In this document: piece by piece, positions 1-12,399 of the stretch
Numbering within the stretch: the first letter of the stretch is position 1
Layout: every line of letters starts with the position of its first letter
Translations under genes and position numbers: made by a program
Source of the DNA: Ashinkailepas kermadecensis
Lineage: Eukaryota; Arthropoda; Thecostraca; Neolepadidae
Reading direction: 5' to 3'
DNA length: 64,000 nt
Assembly: GCA_034440615.1 (NCBI GenBank)
Contig: JAOTOM010005111.1
Location: 507,501 to 571,500 of the forward strand
Notes under the pieces: model-generated
The model's database searches: none
Seen by the model: the letters and a program-made list of their open reading frames with translations, nothing else
What the model was told of the DNA's origin: nothing

Positions 1-213
1 GGCGCGTGCCGGCGTGCGACGTCTGCCGACGGCCGGCTGTTTTGAGGTTACCGGAGCTGACCGCTGCCCGGTCCGCGGGGCCGCGTGCTCTGCTGAGGTC
101 GGCCGGCCCGTGCCGGGACTTCTGACCTGATGATGGCGTGTGACCTGACGGCGGCTGCCGTGATCGTGTGCGGCCGTGTGATCCGACCACATCACGGGCC
201 CTGGGGCCGATAT

Positions 214-252
214 CTGACCTGATCTGACCTGACCTGACCTGACCTGACCGAC
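214..252. repeat. (TGACC)n pentanucleotide tract
   Basis: Short direct run of CTGACCTGACC units, slightly interrupted at its left end. The flanking 1-213 is GC-rich sequence in which I recognise nothing. Confidence 0.85.
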
Positions 253-1490
253 CGGCTGGCATGCCATGACCCGGCGGAACCCCCTCCCTCCCTCCGCCCC
301 TCCCTGGCTGCCAAATTGCGTGCCGTACCTGGAGTGTGTCCTCATTGATCGTCGCTCCGAAGGCTGTGCCTGGGACCGCAACATCGCACCTGGACACCGA
401 CTTATGTCGCCGCAGCTGCGCCACAAATTGTCGGCGCTGCGCCACAATTTGTCGGCGCTGCGCCACACTAATGAACAATCCAAGGCTGGCAGAACAGGTG
501 TCGCTCGGTGCTGTATGTCCGGCCGTCGTTTCGCCCGCACTGCACCGTGGCATATCGGCTTTCCGGCTATCATAAGGCGTGGCGGAAAAAAGTAAGTGCC
601 CGGAAGTCGGGTAATGGGCTTTCGTCGATGCATTAAACTGCGCATTGCTTTCACATGCGCGCCGATTGATAGCTTGTCGGCTCTTTCAAGGCCTGCAGTG
701 AGTACTGAGCGGAATGGAGCGATAAACTAGACGTACCGGTGCTCGGCAATTCCAATGTCCGGTTCGCCGAGGGTAGGACGGCAGGCTTTCGATTCGCTCG
801 TATGACACTTTTATTGCGAATTACGTTCCAAACATTCACAGTCACCATTGCTCCACTCCACTCCAATCCAGGCCAGTCCATTTCCATGTGCAGTCGCCGT
901 CGACGGTCCAGGTCACTCAAGGTGCCCGCTGTAGGTATTGGTCGTGGACCGGACAGGGTCGGACGACTGCAGAAGTCTGGATGCGCTCTGCGACTTCGAC
1001 TTGGGTCTGCGGAAGAGCCGCGGAGTTTGGAGTGTAACTGGAGACGAGAGAAGTAGATAAGTAGTATGACATGCCCGAGCCCGTCGTATCCCAGTTTTAT
1101 GCACGTGAGCGGATAAAGTTCAACGAAATTGACTGGTCTCTCACAATCCCCCCCCCACCCATGCCCAAATGTCAGGCCAGTCGAAAGCGTACATCGGAAA
1201 TAAATATGTGTTCCAGCATTTGAGGTTCAATCTCATCTGATGCATAAGTTAGTAATGTCATCATATTTTCAGTCTTCTACACTCACTCCAAAACATGAAG
1301 ACTCACTCAAAAGCATGAAGATTGAGGATCTCTTTCCAGCCTCCAAGGCCCCACACACAGGGGAAAGAAGAAGAGGCCGGCGAGTATTTACAAGTTGACA
1401 GTTACTTGGTTTTGATTTAGAGGAACAAAGGAGCAGCTTTGAAATGGTCGGATCCCAGCTGAGTCTGATCCGCTGCTGTCATGAATGAGC
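253..1490. other. No recognisable gene
   Basis: Mixed sequence. The only internal structure I see is the 22-23 bp repeat at 405-468. The open frames here are short, without recognisable domains, and overlap on both strands. Confidence 0.5.
405..468. repeat. 22-23 bp tandem repeat, about 3 copies
   Basis: Three successive units built on GTCGGCGCTGCGCCACAA. The first unit is diverged (GTCGCCGCAGCTGCGCCACAA). Confidence 0.8.
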
Positions 1491-1612
1491 CTGGAGCTTG
1501 TAACTGTACCAATACAGCTGGACTGCTCTGAATGGGTTATAGCGCTTGTAACGGTACCAATACAGCTGGACTGCCCTGAATGGAGGTCGGCGCTTGTGAA
1601 GGCACCAATACA
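1491..1612. repeat. 48-bp tandem repeat, 2.5 copies
   Basis: The phrase GCTTGTAACTGTACCAATAC recurs at 1496, 1544 and 1592, exactly 48 bp apart. The third copy is truncated and diverged. Because 48 is a multiple of three, frames stay open on both strands; I do not treat these as genes. Confidence 0.85.
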
Positions 1613-1764
1613 TGTTCCCATGCTCCCATGCTCTCGACCACTAATCGTTGCAGCTCGGCGGTGCTGAGGTTGTGACCGCGCACGATTGTGTAATATGTAG
1701 CGATAGTAAGAAGCAAAGATAGCGAAAAACGGCTGTAACATTGCAGATAGGCACCTTGCCCGCC

Positions 1765-1840
1765 TGTGACAGCCAGAGCTGTGCCTGATCTTGAACCTTT
1801 GGCCGGTGGTTAGGCCACTCCACCTACCGACCAGGGCGGG
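1765..1840 (-). repeat. tRNA-like SINE head (degenerate)
   Basis: Read on the minus strand, an A-box-like TAGGTGGAGTGG is followed about 25 bases later by a B-box-like GGTTCAAGATC, the spacing of a tRNA-derived RNA polymerase III promoter. I cannot fold a full cloverleaf or see a clear 3' end, so this is a likely SINE remnant, not a tRNA gene. Confidence 0.4.
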
Positions 1841-2356
1841 GTGTACTCATTAGAGGGAAACACTCCCACACGCCGGCAGTCCGCTATCCCTGACGTGGTT
1901 CATGTTCTGGAACAGTTCGTGTCATCCATCGCTACATTAGCCCCACAGCAGGACCGCCGCGAGCTCACGAACAGCCCATGTCAACAAATCACCCCGTCAA
2001 CAAAGAGTTCATTTCAACGTTGGCTGACGCATTTGACAAAAACCCATGCAAACCCCGGGCGAATTAATCGTCCTTCGTGACACAGCTGGGCGGGGATCTC
2101 CTCATGACTCATGCGGCCACCCGTCTCTGTGTGTGTGTACTCATGACCTCCCCTCTCACCCCTCTGATGACCCGCTGCAACTCCTCGTCACCTCACCTCT
2201 CATCAGGCCTTCTCGCAGCTGTGCCGGGGTTCATCCGGGGCCTGATTGCACCAGAAGGAAATTACTCGGATGATTTGTGGTACCCGGCGGTGCGAATCTA
2301 GATTGCGCGAAGTCGGGTCCAGGAACTTGACGGGTCGGTGATGTTCAGACACGTGT
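1841..2356. other. No recognisable gene
   Basis: Unrecognised sequence with short overlapping open frames only. Confidence 0.4.
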
Positions 2357-2600
2357 CAGCGCCTAGTCCGAACTGGTCAGATCTTAGTACGCCTCGTTCA
2401 GACTCATCCGATCCTAGTACGCCTCGTCCAAGCTCATGCGATCTTTGTGCTCCTTGTCCAAGCTCATGTGATCTTTGTGCTCCTCGTCCAAGCTGGTACG
2501 ATCTTGGTACGCCTCGTCCGGGTTCCTTCGATTTGAGTACGTCGTGCAAGCTCGTACTATCTTAGAACGCCTCGGCTAGGCTCGTACGACATTGGTACGC
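2357..2600. repeat. 30-bp minisatellite, about 8 degenerate copies
   Basis: Units of the type GTACGCCTCGTCCAAGCTC followed by a GATCTT-containing segment repeat every 30 bp (for example at 2387, 2417 and 2447). The in-phase period creates a 10-residue repeat in the forward frame; I regard it as repeat translation. Confidence 0.85.
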
Positions 2601-3779
2601 CTTGCCCGGGTTCGCATTGCTAGTATTATTCGGGCTGTTGCTATCATCAGTTGTGCTAAATGGAATCGTATCATTTCGTTCAGTTGCGCCGCCGGTCTTC
2701 ATCGGGTGTCTTGCTCTCAAGCAGTCCTAAATAGCCAAAATTTCTGCTCAGCTGTTCACGCCGGAAAATTCTGATGCTCTTGGGATCCGAACGCGAGTCT
2801 GTGGATCAAAAACACGACTTCTCAGCAACGGGGCTACACAGTGCATGCTAAATTACTACCAACACCGCATGTACTAACAATTCGACGCCGAGTTTGGAGC
2901 AAATCGTCCACGCTCGTTCAGACTCGTCCGACTTCGTCCTCGTCACCTCGTGTTCCTGTTGGTTGCGAAGAGACTTTCAGCTTCATCGGTGCTTTCTGGG
3001 AGCCTTTCGTAATCCTCGCTTCATCGGTGCTTTTCGAAATCCTCCATTGTTTGCCGCCACCGATGCTGAACATATTCCGAAATAGCGGCTAATGGCATCT
3101 GGCTGTTGCGATTTCGCCGGAAGGCAGAAGCAGAAGCAGTGTGGCGCTCCCCACTTGGTTCCCATTTGCCATTCGCTCTCCACACTCTGCCGCTCGTCTG
3201 TTCGGCCTGGTGCGGGCAACATCTGGCTCGTGGAGTCGACAAAGCGACTGCAATCTTCATTCGCCCCACTGTGCGGCCGGGAGAACGAGACCGATTGTGT
3301 GTACTCGGCCGGCGGCGGGCCGTCGTCCCCAGCCATCGTAACATCGGGCAGTTGTCCCCAGCCGGACTCCAGCCGACCCTCGCCCGGCCGGCAGGACTGG
3401 GGCAGTGCCGGACGGAGAGGGGACGGGCAGACGGAGTCGGGCCACGGCAGTCTCGCTCAAGCGCTGCCACACGGGGGAGGGGTGGGAACCAGCACGGCAG
3501 CCGCCAGATGCGCAGTGACGGGGGCCACCGTTAAAGTTGTTGCCGGACACGTCGACGGCGGTCTGACCGGCACGCAAACACTGACAGACAGGCCACTGTA
3601 CAGACGCGCGAACGGCTAATTGGCGGATATTCCGGAAAACAGACGTCCAGTTTGGCGGATATTCTGGCCGACAGGCATCTAGTACGGCCAAGATGTGCTG
3701 ATGCAGGAGACGGATCCGATTTTCATATTGGCGCTATCTGGTCCCTGGATACACATAATAATTCAATCATCAGAAGGTC
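2601..3779. other. No recognisable gene; GC-rich from about 3120
   Basis: 3120-3620 is GC-rich and CpG-dense, with overlapping open frames up to 175 codons on both strands. These frames are rich in Arg, Pro, Gly and Ser, lack recognisable domains, and look like stop-poor GC-rich DNA. Confidence 0.4.
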
Positions 3780-3990
3780 CGAACAGCATGCCATCCATCG
3801 CTCCTCCTCCGTCTGTCCTCATTTACAACTCTGTTCATCCTCGCTCCTCCTCCATTCGTCCTCGCTCTTCCGTCCGTCCTCGCTCATCCTCCGCCCGTCC
3901 TCACTCACGATTCTGTCCGTCCTCGCTCCTCTGTCTGCCCTCGCTCGTCTTCCGTCCGTATTCGCTCAAGACTCTACACATTCCAGCTCT
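3780..3990. repeat. Degenerate CGTCCTCGCTCCTC repeat
   Basis: Irregular pyrimidine-rich repeat of CGTCCTCGCTC phrases at variable spacing of about 13-25 bp. It is a decayed minisatellite. Confidence 0.65.
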
Positions 3991-4429
3991 GTTCTGCCTG
4001 TCATGCTCAGAAAAGTGGTAGTTGACATCTGGAGGAACACCCCGCCAGAGCTCCTGCTCCGGGCGTGCGTAACAGCTTCCTGCTGCGACGTCATGCTGTG
4101 ACGTCATGCTGGACCTGATGTGACGTCATGAGGATGTCTGGTCGTGCTTACAATGATCGTCGTATGGCGCTGTGCTATGACGCCTTTTTTTTTTCAATTT
4201 CGGCACATTGCATCTCAAATTCGCAAATCGCATCATCTATTTGATAAATTTCGCTTCCGATAAATTCCCAAAATGCTTCCATGAGCTCCCATTGATGCGA
4301 CTGGAAATGAACAGCCATCGCGGTGAAAGAAAGGAAACTATTTGAGCATTTGGTGCATAACCCTCGCCGGGCCGCCAGGAAAATCCACCTTCGCCCTGCC
4401 AAATAGGAGATTCTTGACCCCTCCTCTAA

Positions 4430-5420
4430 CGTTCGATCTACGTATTCTAGGATGAAATGGTGAACACAGTTTGAGAGCTCTGGTCATGGAGAGCCCGAAG
4501 CATGTCGCAGGTTTGCATTTTGACGGAAAATGAGGTCATCAGAGGTCGCATTAGGTCAATATAAGGACCCTGACTTAATTTCCGGGAAATCATTTAAAAT
4601 AAACAGTAACAGTCATTCGACTTTGTTTTTCAAGAATAAACATAGATTAATGAATTTATGTTGATAATAGTGAAACAGAGTCAAGGCAGGATAGGTCAGC
4701 AGGCCAGGTCAGAATGAGGCTTGAAAACCAGCTTCCGAACTATACATGTTGAAGACACAGGGAAAATGTCATTGGTAAGCTGACATAGCCTAGCGCTGAT
4801 ATCACATCTTATTTCTCCATTAACTTTGGCCATGTTGAGGTCGCTAAAGGTCATAATCGGTTAACCCCGTGACATGACCTTTACCTTGGGGTTAACCTCG
4901 AAAACATCAATACATGTATCGGGTCCTTCAAACAGAACCATTCCTACAAAACGTTTGTATCTGATTGACATCGGAAAATTATAAGGTCAGGTCATGTCAA
5001 GTAATTTCAAGCTTGAATACGTCCCGAACATCATCTTTGGAATTTAAATTGTGTTCCAAAAAGAACTGATATGATACTGAAACATCTTTGGAAACTATCA
5101 AACTTCTGACCTCGTGACCTGACCTCAGGTCACGCCGGGACAATGCACACATTGATAAACCGATCTCTTCAGCCTTCGCCCAAGTGTACAGTGCTTGGGA
5201 AGTAATTCCAAAGAAACGTCAAATCAGGTCAAATCAAGCCAGATTAGCTCAGCTTGGACGAGGTCAGGTCACCTCTGGTCATTCCATTGTCATCCAATGT
5301 CATGTCGCACGACTTAGGCGGCGCTGAAGCCGAACTCGGATGTCACTTGGCGAGTATAAATATACGGTATAAATTCGCGGAAACTGACCTGACGTCAGGA
5401 CAATAGCGGTGACTTTAAAG
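4430..5420. other. AGGTCA half-site-dense block
   Basis: About 1 kb of AT-richer sequence with many AGGTCA/TGACCT hexamers. Examples are tandem AGGTCAGGTCA near 4984 and 5265, and the everted pair TGACCTCAGGTCA near 5119-5131. No open frame of note. It resembles in composition the interior of the piggyBac-like element at 31115-32127, but I cannot align the two by eye or find termini here. Confidence 0.5.
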
Positions 5421-6986
5421 AACATTTTCAGGCCATTGTTTGTTTGTCTTGATGAAAGAGGAGCATGCTCCGCGTTTGGTGCTAATAAGTTGGAACTACT
5501 CTAATTGGCGGCACTTTGAATATTTTGGAACATCACTCCATTTGATCCGCTCCATGTCCATTGACCTTTGACGACTTCGACCTGAAATCTGATAAAATAT
5601 GCAAAAGAGATGTGTAATAAGCCAGTAAAAATGTGGTGTATCTGCGTCTGCTCATTCAGCCGCGTTATTGCGGAAACCCTTAGGGTCGTGATGGGAGGTC
5701 TCAATATTGCCGGATCGGCGAGGGGTAAATCAAGATGCATAAACGAACAATTTGTGATCAAGTAGCATAACATGTGTGCTCAGTGCACTACTTTCGCTAT
5801 TAGCTGTCAGTAGTTTTTCTTCACTAATCGTTTAATTGATTTGTTTGCTGTTGCCACTGACGTGCTAACGTAGTTGTTATTGCGCTAAAAGTGCGTGAGC
5901 TGTAGCCCCGCGGAGGTCTCTGCAGCCGGGCCTAGTCGGTCCCCCAGCGGCGGCTCGTCTCTTGCGCACACGCCCGGCGGTATCCAGCAGTTCTTTTGTG
6001 GTACCTCGCATCCAATCGTGCTTGGACGCAACCTTTCTAAGGCCTGACCGGTGATCAGTGTGGACCAGCCAGCCACCCAGATAAAATCACCGCTTTGCCG
6101 GGCCATAACAACCTTCGACGCGTGGGAGCTGCGGCATCGGGGTAGGCCAGGCGTGTGTGCGCACGTTGTCGACTTGCCACAATGTTTTCTCGGTTTTCAA
6201 TGCGCAGGAGATTGTGGTCAGGGTATAGCGAAATGAAGCGCTACTCGCATCGTGCTTGCTTGACACGTATTTATTATTTATTATTTCCCAGAATTTGTGA
6301 AACTAGTTATCTTCATTGCGGGCGTAGGCAGCATCAGCGGGGCAGAGTACTCGCTATTTGGATAATGGACATGGACATGGGAAGAGTTGGAGCTGACCGA
6401 CACTGCGATAGCTGGCGGCTGTCAGAAATACAACAAAGACTGAGCAGCGTTCTTTTATAATGCAAATGGACTAGATGTCAAGCAAGGAAACACAAAAGTT
6501 GATATTTTTCGACTGCGCCGGTGTAGCAGCGGAAGAGAAATCGCATCGCTTTGAGTTGCACAGTGAAGGTGACAACGACAATGACAAACTCTATGGGATA
6601 ATTAATCCGGCGCATACTGCACCCAGGGATAAAATCAAGTTGTAGAGCTGCACAGCTTCCATAGAAGATCACAGCGTGATGGTAGGCTGATGCGGCAGTA
6701 TGTGTGTACCTTGCAAAGATGTTCGCGTCGATGCGCAAATTTGGACCTAATTCTGGTGACCTGATAAGGCTAGTATTTATGCCCTGTATGTACATACTTC
6801 AGAGGAGCTGACGCTCTAAGGTACTTATCAAATAATTATGGCCTCGCACTGGCGAAAACGATTGGGATTGTCTGTACGGAGGAAGTAGCGAAGGAAGTAA
6901 AGACTTGCTTTGTGTAGCACCAACAGTATGCACAGTCCACAGCAGTAGCCTGTTTTACAAAGTAAAATACATAAGACTGCTAATAT
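5421..6986. other. No recognisable gene
   Basis: Mixed composition, with a GC-richer patch at 5885-6200. Open frames are at most 105 codons and show no family features. Confidence 0.45.
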
Positions 6987-7009
6987 CACTACTAATACTA
7001 CTACTACCA

Positions 7010-7083
<74 letters not shown>

Positions 7084-7097
7084 GCTACTACCACTAC
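6987..7097. repeat. (ACT)n trinucleotide microsatellite
   Basis: About 110 bp of ACT repeats with CCA interruptions near both ends. It yields poly-Val, poly-Leu and poly-Ser frames that are not genes. Confidence 0.95.
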
Positions 7098-7291
7098 CAG
7101 AGGCGCAGCCAACGTGGGCCGTGGGCTCGCCCCCTCCCTTTATCAACGACAAATATGCTGGATAATAAATTGAGATTTTGACTGCGCAAAACCAAAACTT
7201 TTGGGAGCGCTTCGCGCGCTGAAAACGTTCTTTCTTTAATGACATTTTTAACGGTCAGTCTCCCCTAAAAAAAATCCTGGCTGCGCCACTG
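7098..7291. mobile_element. hAT-like MITE, 194 bp
   Basis: Left end CAGAGGCGCAGCCA and right end (reverse complement) CAGTGGCGCAGCCA differ at one base in 14. The flanking octamers are ACCACTAC (7090-7097) and ACCATTAC (7292-7299), 7 of 8 identical. CAG-type termini with an 8-bp duplication are the hallmark of hAT elements. There is no coding capacity. The target was the edge of the (ACT)n tract. Confidence 0.8.
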
Positions 7292-7453
7292 ACCATTACC
7301 GCTAGATTTCCGGAAGCAGCAGAAAAGCTTTTCTACAGGCAACTCACATAGGTACACAGCACATGTTACGTTACGTTGCTACCAAGTGCAGCCGACACTG
7401 AGCAAGGCTCAGGTACGTGGGACACGCTTCAGTGACGTTCAGAAGTGCAAAGG

Positions 7454-7515
7454 CTCGCTTATTATCACCATAAGTCATCAAAGGCGCGCTTATTATCACC
7501 ATAAGTCATCAAAGG
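7454..7515. repeat. 31-bp tandem duplication
   Basis: The phrase CGCTTATTATCACCATAAG, continuing to CATCAAAGG, occurs twice, 31 bp apart. Confidence 0.85.
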
Positions 7516-9018
7516 TGCAACAAGAGTTCGCCATTATTGCCATGGAAGGTGAGATTACACCAAGCCTAGGTCAGGAACATCGTAATGATGATGGGTCTAC
7601 TTCAGGGGTGTGGGATCGCAAGATCAGTTGGGGGCTCAATCCTGGGGCTATCAACCTGGGCTACCTCAAACGCCAATTTCTCCCCGGATTTGGGTCACTC
7701 TATTTTGCCATCTTGGAAAAAAAACCATTAAGTTCAATAATATTACTATTCTTTTTTTCCCAGTTTTCCATGAACAATCTAACTCTCTATCCGAGAACAA
7801 AATAAGCCCGAAATTGTTAATCGAAAAATTATTATCGAATATGGAGAATCCACTTAGTACCGAAACAACTTCTTCCCTTTCTCTTCGCGTTCTGCCTAAT
7901 TTCATCATTGCTTTTATGATAATTATATACGTTCCTTCAAATTTTCGTCGATCAAAACAGATTAAAAACGGTATAAAAAGAAACAACATGTAACCATCAT
8001 AGCAAACTCAACATTGCGATCAGCGCTAAATGACCAGAGTGATTATCGATTTGATTATAAATTTGATATTTGATTTGATTATTGATTTGATTATTGATTT
8101 GAGTTAAATCTTAAAGTAGGATTGCTTGCACTCAGTGGCGTCGCCACGAAATTCTTACAGGGGGGGCAAGGTCGAAAGGGGGCCTCCTGTTACCCGAAAG
8201 GGGGCCTCCATTGTGTTAATGTCTCATATTGTTTTTAGGCTCTTATACTATGGTTCGAGGATGGGGAACATGATTTCATATTGGTTTTTGTTTATTCTTG
8301 GCATGGTGCATCATTTACTCAAAACGCAATAGCACTAATCATTTTGACTGAAAACTGGGCCATACCAACTTGGCCATACCAGGGTATACCAGGGAAAACT
8401 GGGCCATACCAGGGTATAAATAAGTAATATTTGGATAAATGCATAAGTGCCAAAACAAACCATCGTCTCAATGCTTTCTCGAATCTTCCCGCTGGCCTCT
8501 AGATTGCAGCGAGCTGGCGGGGCTGGTGCTAAGCATATATCTTACAGATATCTGCCATTGATCAACCCACTTTTAAGTCCTCCAAGTCTAACTGAATATA
8601 GCTAGATTCATCACTACTGTTATTTATTCCCATCAGCTTGATGTCATAAGCAAAGCTTGAACGACCATTTCTCAGTCGAAGGACGACAATTTCGTAAAGG
8701 TGACAACGAGAAGTGGATTGCATTAGCTTTTTTTAGCGTCATCTTAGGAATTTGTTTATTTTTATAACATTTGGTGCTGGCTGCAAGGCAACTGTCACAC
8801 GAGCTAAAATATATCCTCAGCGAATAAATTCACGGCAAGAACAAGCATTGAACACCAATGCATAAATGACAATGCAACAATGTAACAATGTCAGTACATA
8901 CATAACCCAAGCCTTCAAATTCCACGCCGTCACGCCCATCGTTTTCGCTGTGCTGTACCGTTTTGTAAATGACGTTGAGAAGGTATGGAAGCTGGGAAGC
9001 TCTAATCATGCAGGCTGT

Positions 9019-9057
9019 TAGTTAGTTAGTTAGTTATTGTGGTTTAGGGGCGCATCG
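9019..9057 (-). mobile_element. 39-bp AACC-tail retro-insertion
   Basis: The insert is flanked by a perfect 12-bp duplication CATGCAGGCTGT (9007-9018 and 9058-9069). On the minus strand it reads from a CGATGCGCCCCTAAACC-like segment to a (CTAA)n tail, a variant of the AATAACCAACC tail found at several other sites here. The structure fits a severely 5'-truncated target-primed retrocopy. Confidence 0.75.
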
Positions 9058-9544
9058 CATGCAGGCTGTAATTTCAGAAAAGAAGTTTGTTGGAAGAAAA
9101 TGCATTTAAAAACATCATTCATCCCATTTCGTATCGGGCATGGATGTTGTATTGTATGCTTATGAGGGGTAATTTGTCCCCTCAATGTTGGCTTTTCCCC
9201 ATGGGCGTATGTTTGGGAAAATTATTGAGGGACCAGTGGAGTACCTATATTTGCGTCAAGCAGGAGGGGACAAACGGATTTGCAGGGGGGGGCACCTACG
9301 CCCATTAAAAAGTCCTTGGATTTCGACCGCTATGTAGTCAAAGGGTACATTTCGAAATAATATAATTAGTCATCAACTAAATTGTCCTGTGGAGGGGCCT
9401 AATCTACCACTATGGTTTCTGATTGGTCGGATTTCAACTCTCACTCCACCACTCAGTTCCAAGGTTTTATTTTGGTATCCCTTGATAAGTTACCTCACAC
9501 TGCTAAAATTACACCAATACCACAAACCCGGATCGGTATCCAAA

Positions 9545-10285
9545 AAATCAAGCTGGAGCCTTCCAAAAAGGAGAGATTCCAGCAAATAAATGTCAGGGTC
9601 AGGAAAATGGCTATGTTGCACCGAACATTTTTTTCAAGATGCCTTCAAAAATTGCGTATGACACCGAAAAGCATACCGGATCTCGAAAAATCGAGGTGGG
9701 ATACATGGCGTCAGAGGTTCGGAAAATCAGGCCGTGATTCGGACTTTTAATTAAAAAAACAGAAAAGATCCACAAAAATCGCGTTGAGCCCAGAAAGCTG
9801 GCGTTGGGTCTCCGGAACCACGTGCCTGGGCGCGATAAGTCGCGCTGGGACCCAGAAAAAATCGCACCGAAGCCCCAGAATCATACTGTGGCCCCACAAA
9901 TGTGTGTCAGAAGCCCCAAATATACACAGCGGGACCCTAAGAGTACAACGGTGCCAGAAAGTACAACTAACCCCCCAAAGCGCACAGAGTCTCCCAAAAA
10001 GCGATAGGGCCTTAAGACATGCGTTGCAGCCCTAAATAAACATACCGGGAGCTCTAAGAAAAATACACTGCAAGCTCGCAAGGCGCACAGGGGCCATGAG
10101 AAAGCACAAGGGCCTGGAAAAGAGGCTGGGGCCACGAAAGGCAACATGGTTCCAAAACGTACAAAACGACCGGGGGCCAAATAAACACATCGGGATCTTC
10201 GAAAACGCCCGGACACGTAAAAAATACTCGGTGCACAAAAAAACGCAACAAAGCCCTAAAATGAGCAGGGTTTAGAAGATGTATT
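9545..10285 (+). repeat. Left arm of giant inverted repeat
   Basis: About 740 bp whose reverse complement recurs at 10790-11520. Shared landmarks in order include AATCAAGCTGGAGCC, GGTTCCGGAGACCC-type segments, CCAAATAAACACATCGGGA and TTTTGTGCAC-type segments. Similarity is roughly three quarters by eye. The sequence is itself a decayed array of short CCCC/GGGG-bounded phrases. Confidence 0.8.
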
Positions 10286-10789
10286 AGGCCCATAACTTCA
10301 AAGTAAAATGTATTACCCACCACTTTAAAATACAAAATTTTACAATTTCAGGCATTCCAGTTCATAGCACCCGGTCGCCACGACGGCAACGTCAGTGCAC
10401 GTGCACACCCATTTTTCGTATTCGGTGCATTCGCCACACTTCGTGCGATGCTATGGTTTCTGCTCGGCCTTCTGCGTTTTGCTAATTGCTGCCACATGAT
10501 AGACTTGCACCATATTTGGCGTGATGGAATGATTCGCATGGGCGTTCGCTTCGAAAAGTCGATTGATTAAATTCGATCATTAGTTTCCTACTTCCCACAT
10601 TTTCTGGTAGCTATGAAATGCGGTTTCCGCTGAGCTTTGATGCACTTCATATCTTTGCTGCTATCCTCCCAGATTGGATACCAAACCGAGGCCAAGCCTC
10701 GGCGTTTTTTTTTTTAACCCGTTGCGTCTTTCTTGGTCTATGATTGTGTATTATGGCTCCAATCCATTTTTGTTAGCGGCCTAAAGCAT
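10286..10789. other. Loop of the giant inverted repeat
   Basis: About 500 bp of ordinary-looking sequence separating the two arms. It contains a small hairpin (CCGAGGC/GCCTCGG, 10686-10702) followed by a T-run. No convincing gene. Confidence 0.6.
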
Positions 10790-11520
10790 TTTCGAACCCC
10801 CTGCTCGTTTTAGGGTTTGTTGAATTTTTGTGCACAGAGGATTTTTTTTGACGTGTCAGGGCGTTTTCGAAGATCCCGATGTGTTTATTTAGCGCCGGTC
10901 TTTTTGTTTGTTTTGGAACCATGTTGCCTTTTGCGGCCCCAGCCACCTTTTCAGGCTATTGTGCGTTATCATGACCCCTGTGTGCCTTGAGAGCTTCCGG
11001 TGTATTTTTTAGACCTCCCGGTATGTATATTTATGGCTGCAACGCATGTGTTAAGGCCCTGTCGCTTTTTGTGAGACTGTGCGCTTTGGAGGGGCAGTTG
11101 TATTTTCGGCCCCCGATGTGCTCTTAGGGTCCCGATGTGTTTATTTTGGGCTTCTGACGCACACTTGTGGGGCCAAAGTACAATTTTGGGGCTTCGGTAC
11201 GATGTTTCTAGGTCCCAGAGTGGCTTATCGCACCCAGGCGCGTGGTTCCGGGGACCCAACCCCAGTTTTCTGGGCTCAATACGATTTTGTGAAACTTTTC
11301 TGAATTTTTTTTTAAAGTCCGAATCCCGGCCTGATTTATCGAGCACTTGGCGCCATGTTTTTGTATCCCACCTCGATTGTTCGAGATCCGGTTTGTTTTT
11401 CGGTGTCGTACGCAATTTGTGAAGGCATCTGATAATATGTTCGGTGCTCCAGAGCCATTTTTTTACCTGGGCATTTAGTTGTTGAAATCCATCCTTATTT
11501 TGGAGGGCTCCAGCTTGATT
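10790..11520 (-). repeat. Right arm of giant inverted repeat
   Basis: Reverse-complement partner of 9545-10285. The arm ends where GGCTCCAGCTTGATT (11506-11520) pairs with the start of the left arm. A 351-codon minus-strand frame (10969-12024) crosses this arm and the neighbouring array; it is low-complexity, without recognisable domains, and I do not accept it as a gene. Confidence 0.8.
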
Positions 11521-12340
11521 TGTGTTTGTGTTTGTGGTCACACTGTGCTTACGTGTAGCCCTAGAGGGCAATTTTTTAGAGCCTCGACGGATGGGAATTG
11601 TGTGTCCCAAGCGCGATATTTGGGGGGCCCGGTTCGAGTTTGTGCGATGCGTTGTATTTAGCTGTGGTCCCAACACGATTTTGGCGGTTCCTGTCGCAAT
11701 TTTTCGGGCCTCGGAGCGAGTTTTCCGGTGCTCGCCGTATTTATTTGGAGACCCATACGCGAATTCTGGTGGACCGACGCGAATTTTGGTGGCCCCAGCG
11801 CGATTTTTGAGGCCCCGACGCGATTCTTGGGCGCTTATCCCTCTCAGGATGGAGGGGGCATTTGCCCCTTTGATATAGCACTGCGGCCACTGAAGGAGTA
11901 TTTTTTTAGTGACATTCCGGTTAAAATTGATTTTGGGGGCAGCTGCAACTTTTGGGGCCCCGGCGCGACCTTCTGGGCCTCCAGTGTGATTTTCAAGGGC
12001 TGCGACGCGACTTTTTTTGGTCAAATGTGCTGGGCCCCGACGTCATTTTCTTGGATCCCTAGCGCGAGCTATAGCGACCTCGACACTTTTTGGGGGTGCA
12101 ATGCGTTTCGGAGGCTTTTGGCGTCATTGTTGGGCCCCCAGAGTGATTATTCATGTCCGGATTGTTCTTCGTTGCTCCGGCTTCATTTGTTTTGGTCCCA
12201 ATGAGACCGTTGGGGCACGGTACGACCTGTCGTGCCCATGGTATGATTTTCGTGGTCCGGGCGTGAATTTTTGGTACCCCAGGCTCAGCGTAATTTGCGG
12301 GGGCCCCGGCCGGATCTTTTGGGGCCCATATCGTGATATT
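11521..12340. repeat. Degenerate GGCCCCGACGCGATTTT array
   Basis: Phrases such as GGCCCCGACGCGATTCTTG and GGCCCCAGCGCGATTTTTG recur about every 20-30 bp with heavy divergence. The array continues outward from the right arm of the inverted repeat. Confidence 0.75.
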
Positions 12341-12399
12341 AAAATACCCAGACTCGACTCTTACTATTTCTTGGGGGTTCTTCTTGCAAATTATAGGCC

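Noticed and set aside
6828..7245. Poly-Val, poly-Leu and poly-Ser proteins
   Set aside because: Six-frame reading of the (ACT)n microsatellite.
9197..9306. Possible ~110-bp MITE with ATGGGCGTA ends
   Set aside because: Termini match only over about 10 bases and the flanking octamers (TTTTCCCC and TAAAAAGT) do not agree.
10686..10715. CCGAGGC/GCCTCGG hairpin followed by a T-run, like a Rho-independent terminator
   Set aside because: The window is eukaryotic and no gene ends there; a chance hairpin.
10969..12024. 351-codon minus-strand frame
   Set aside because: Crosses one arm of the inverted repeat and a decayed array; composition is that of the repeat and the other arm does not preserve the frame.
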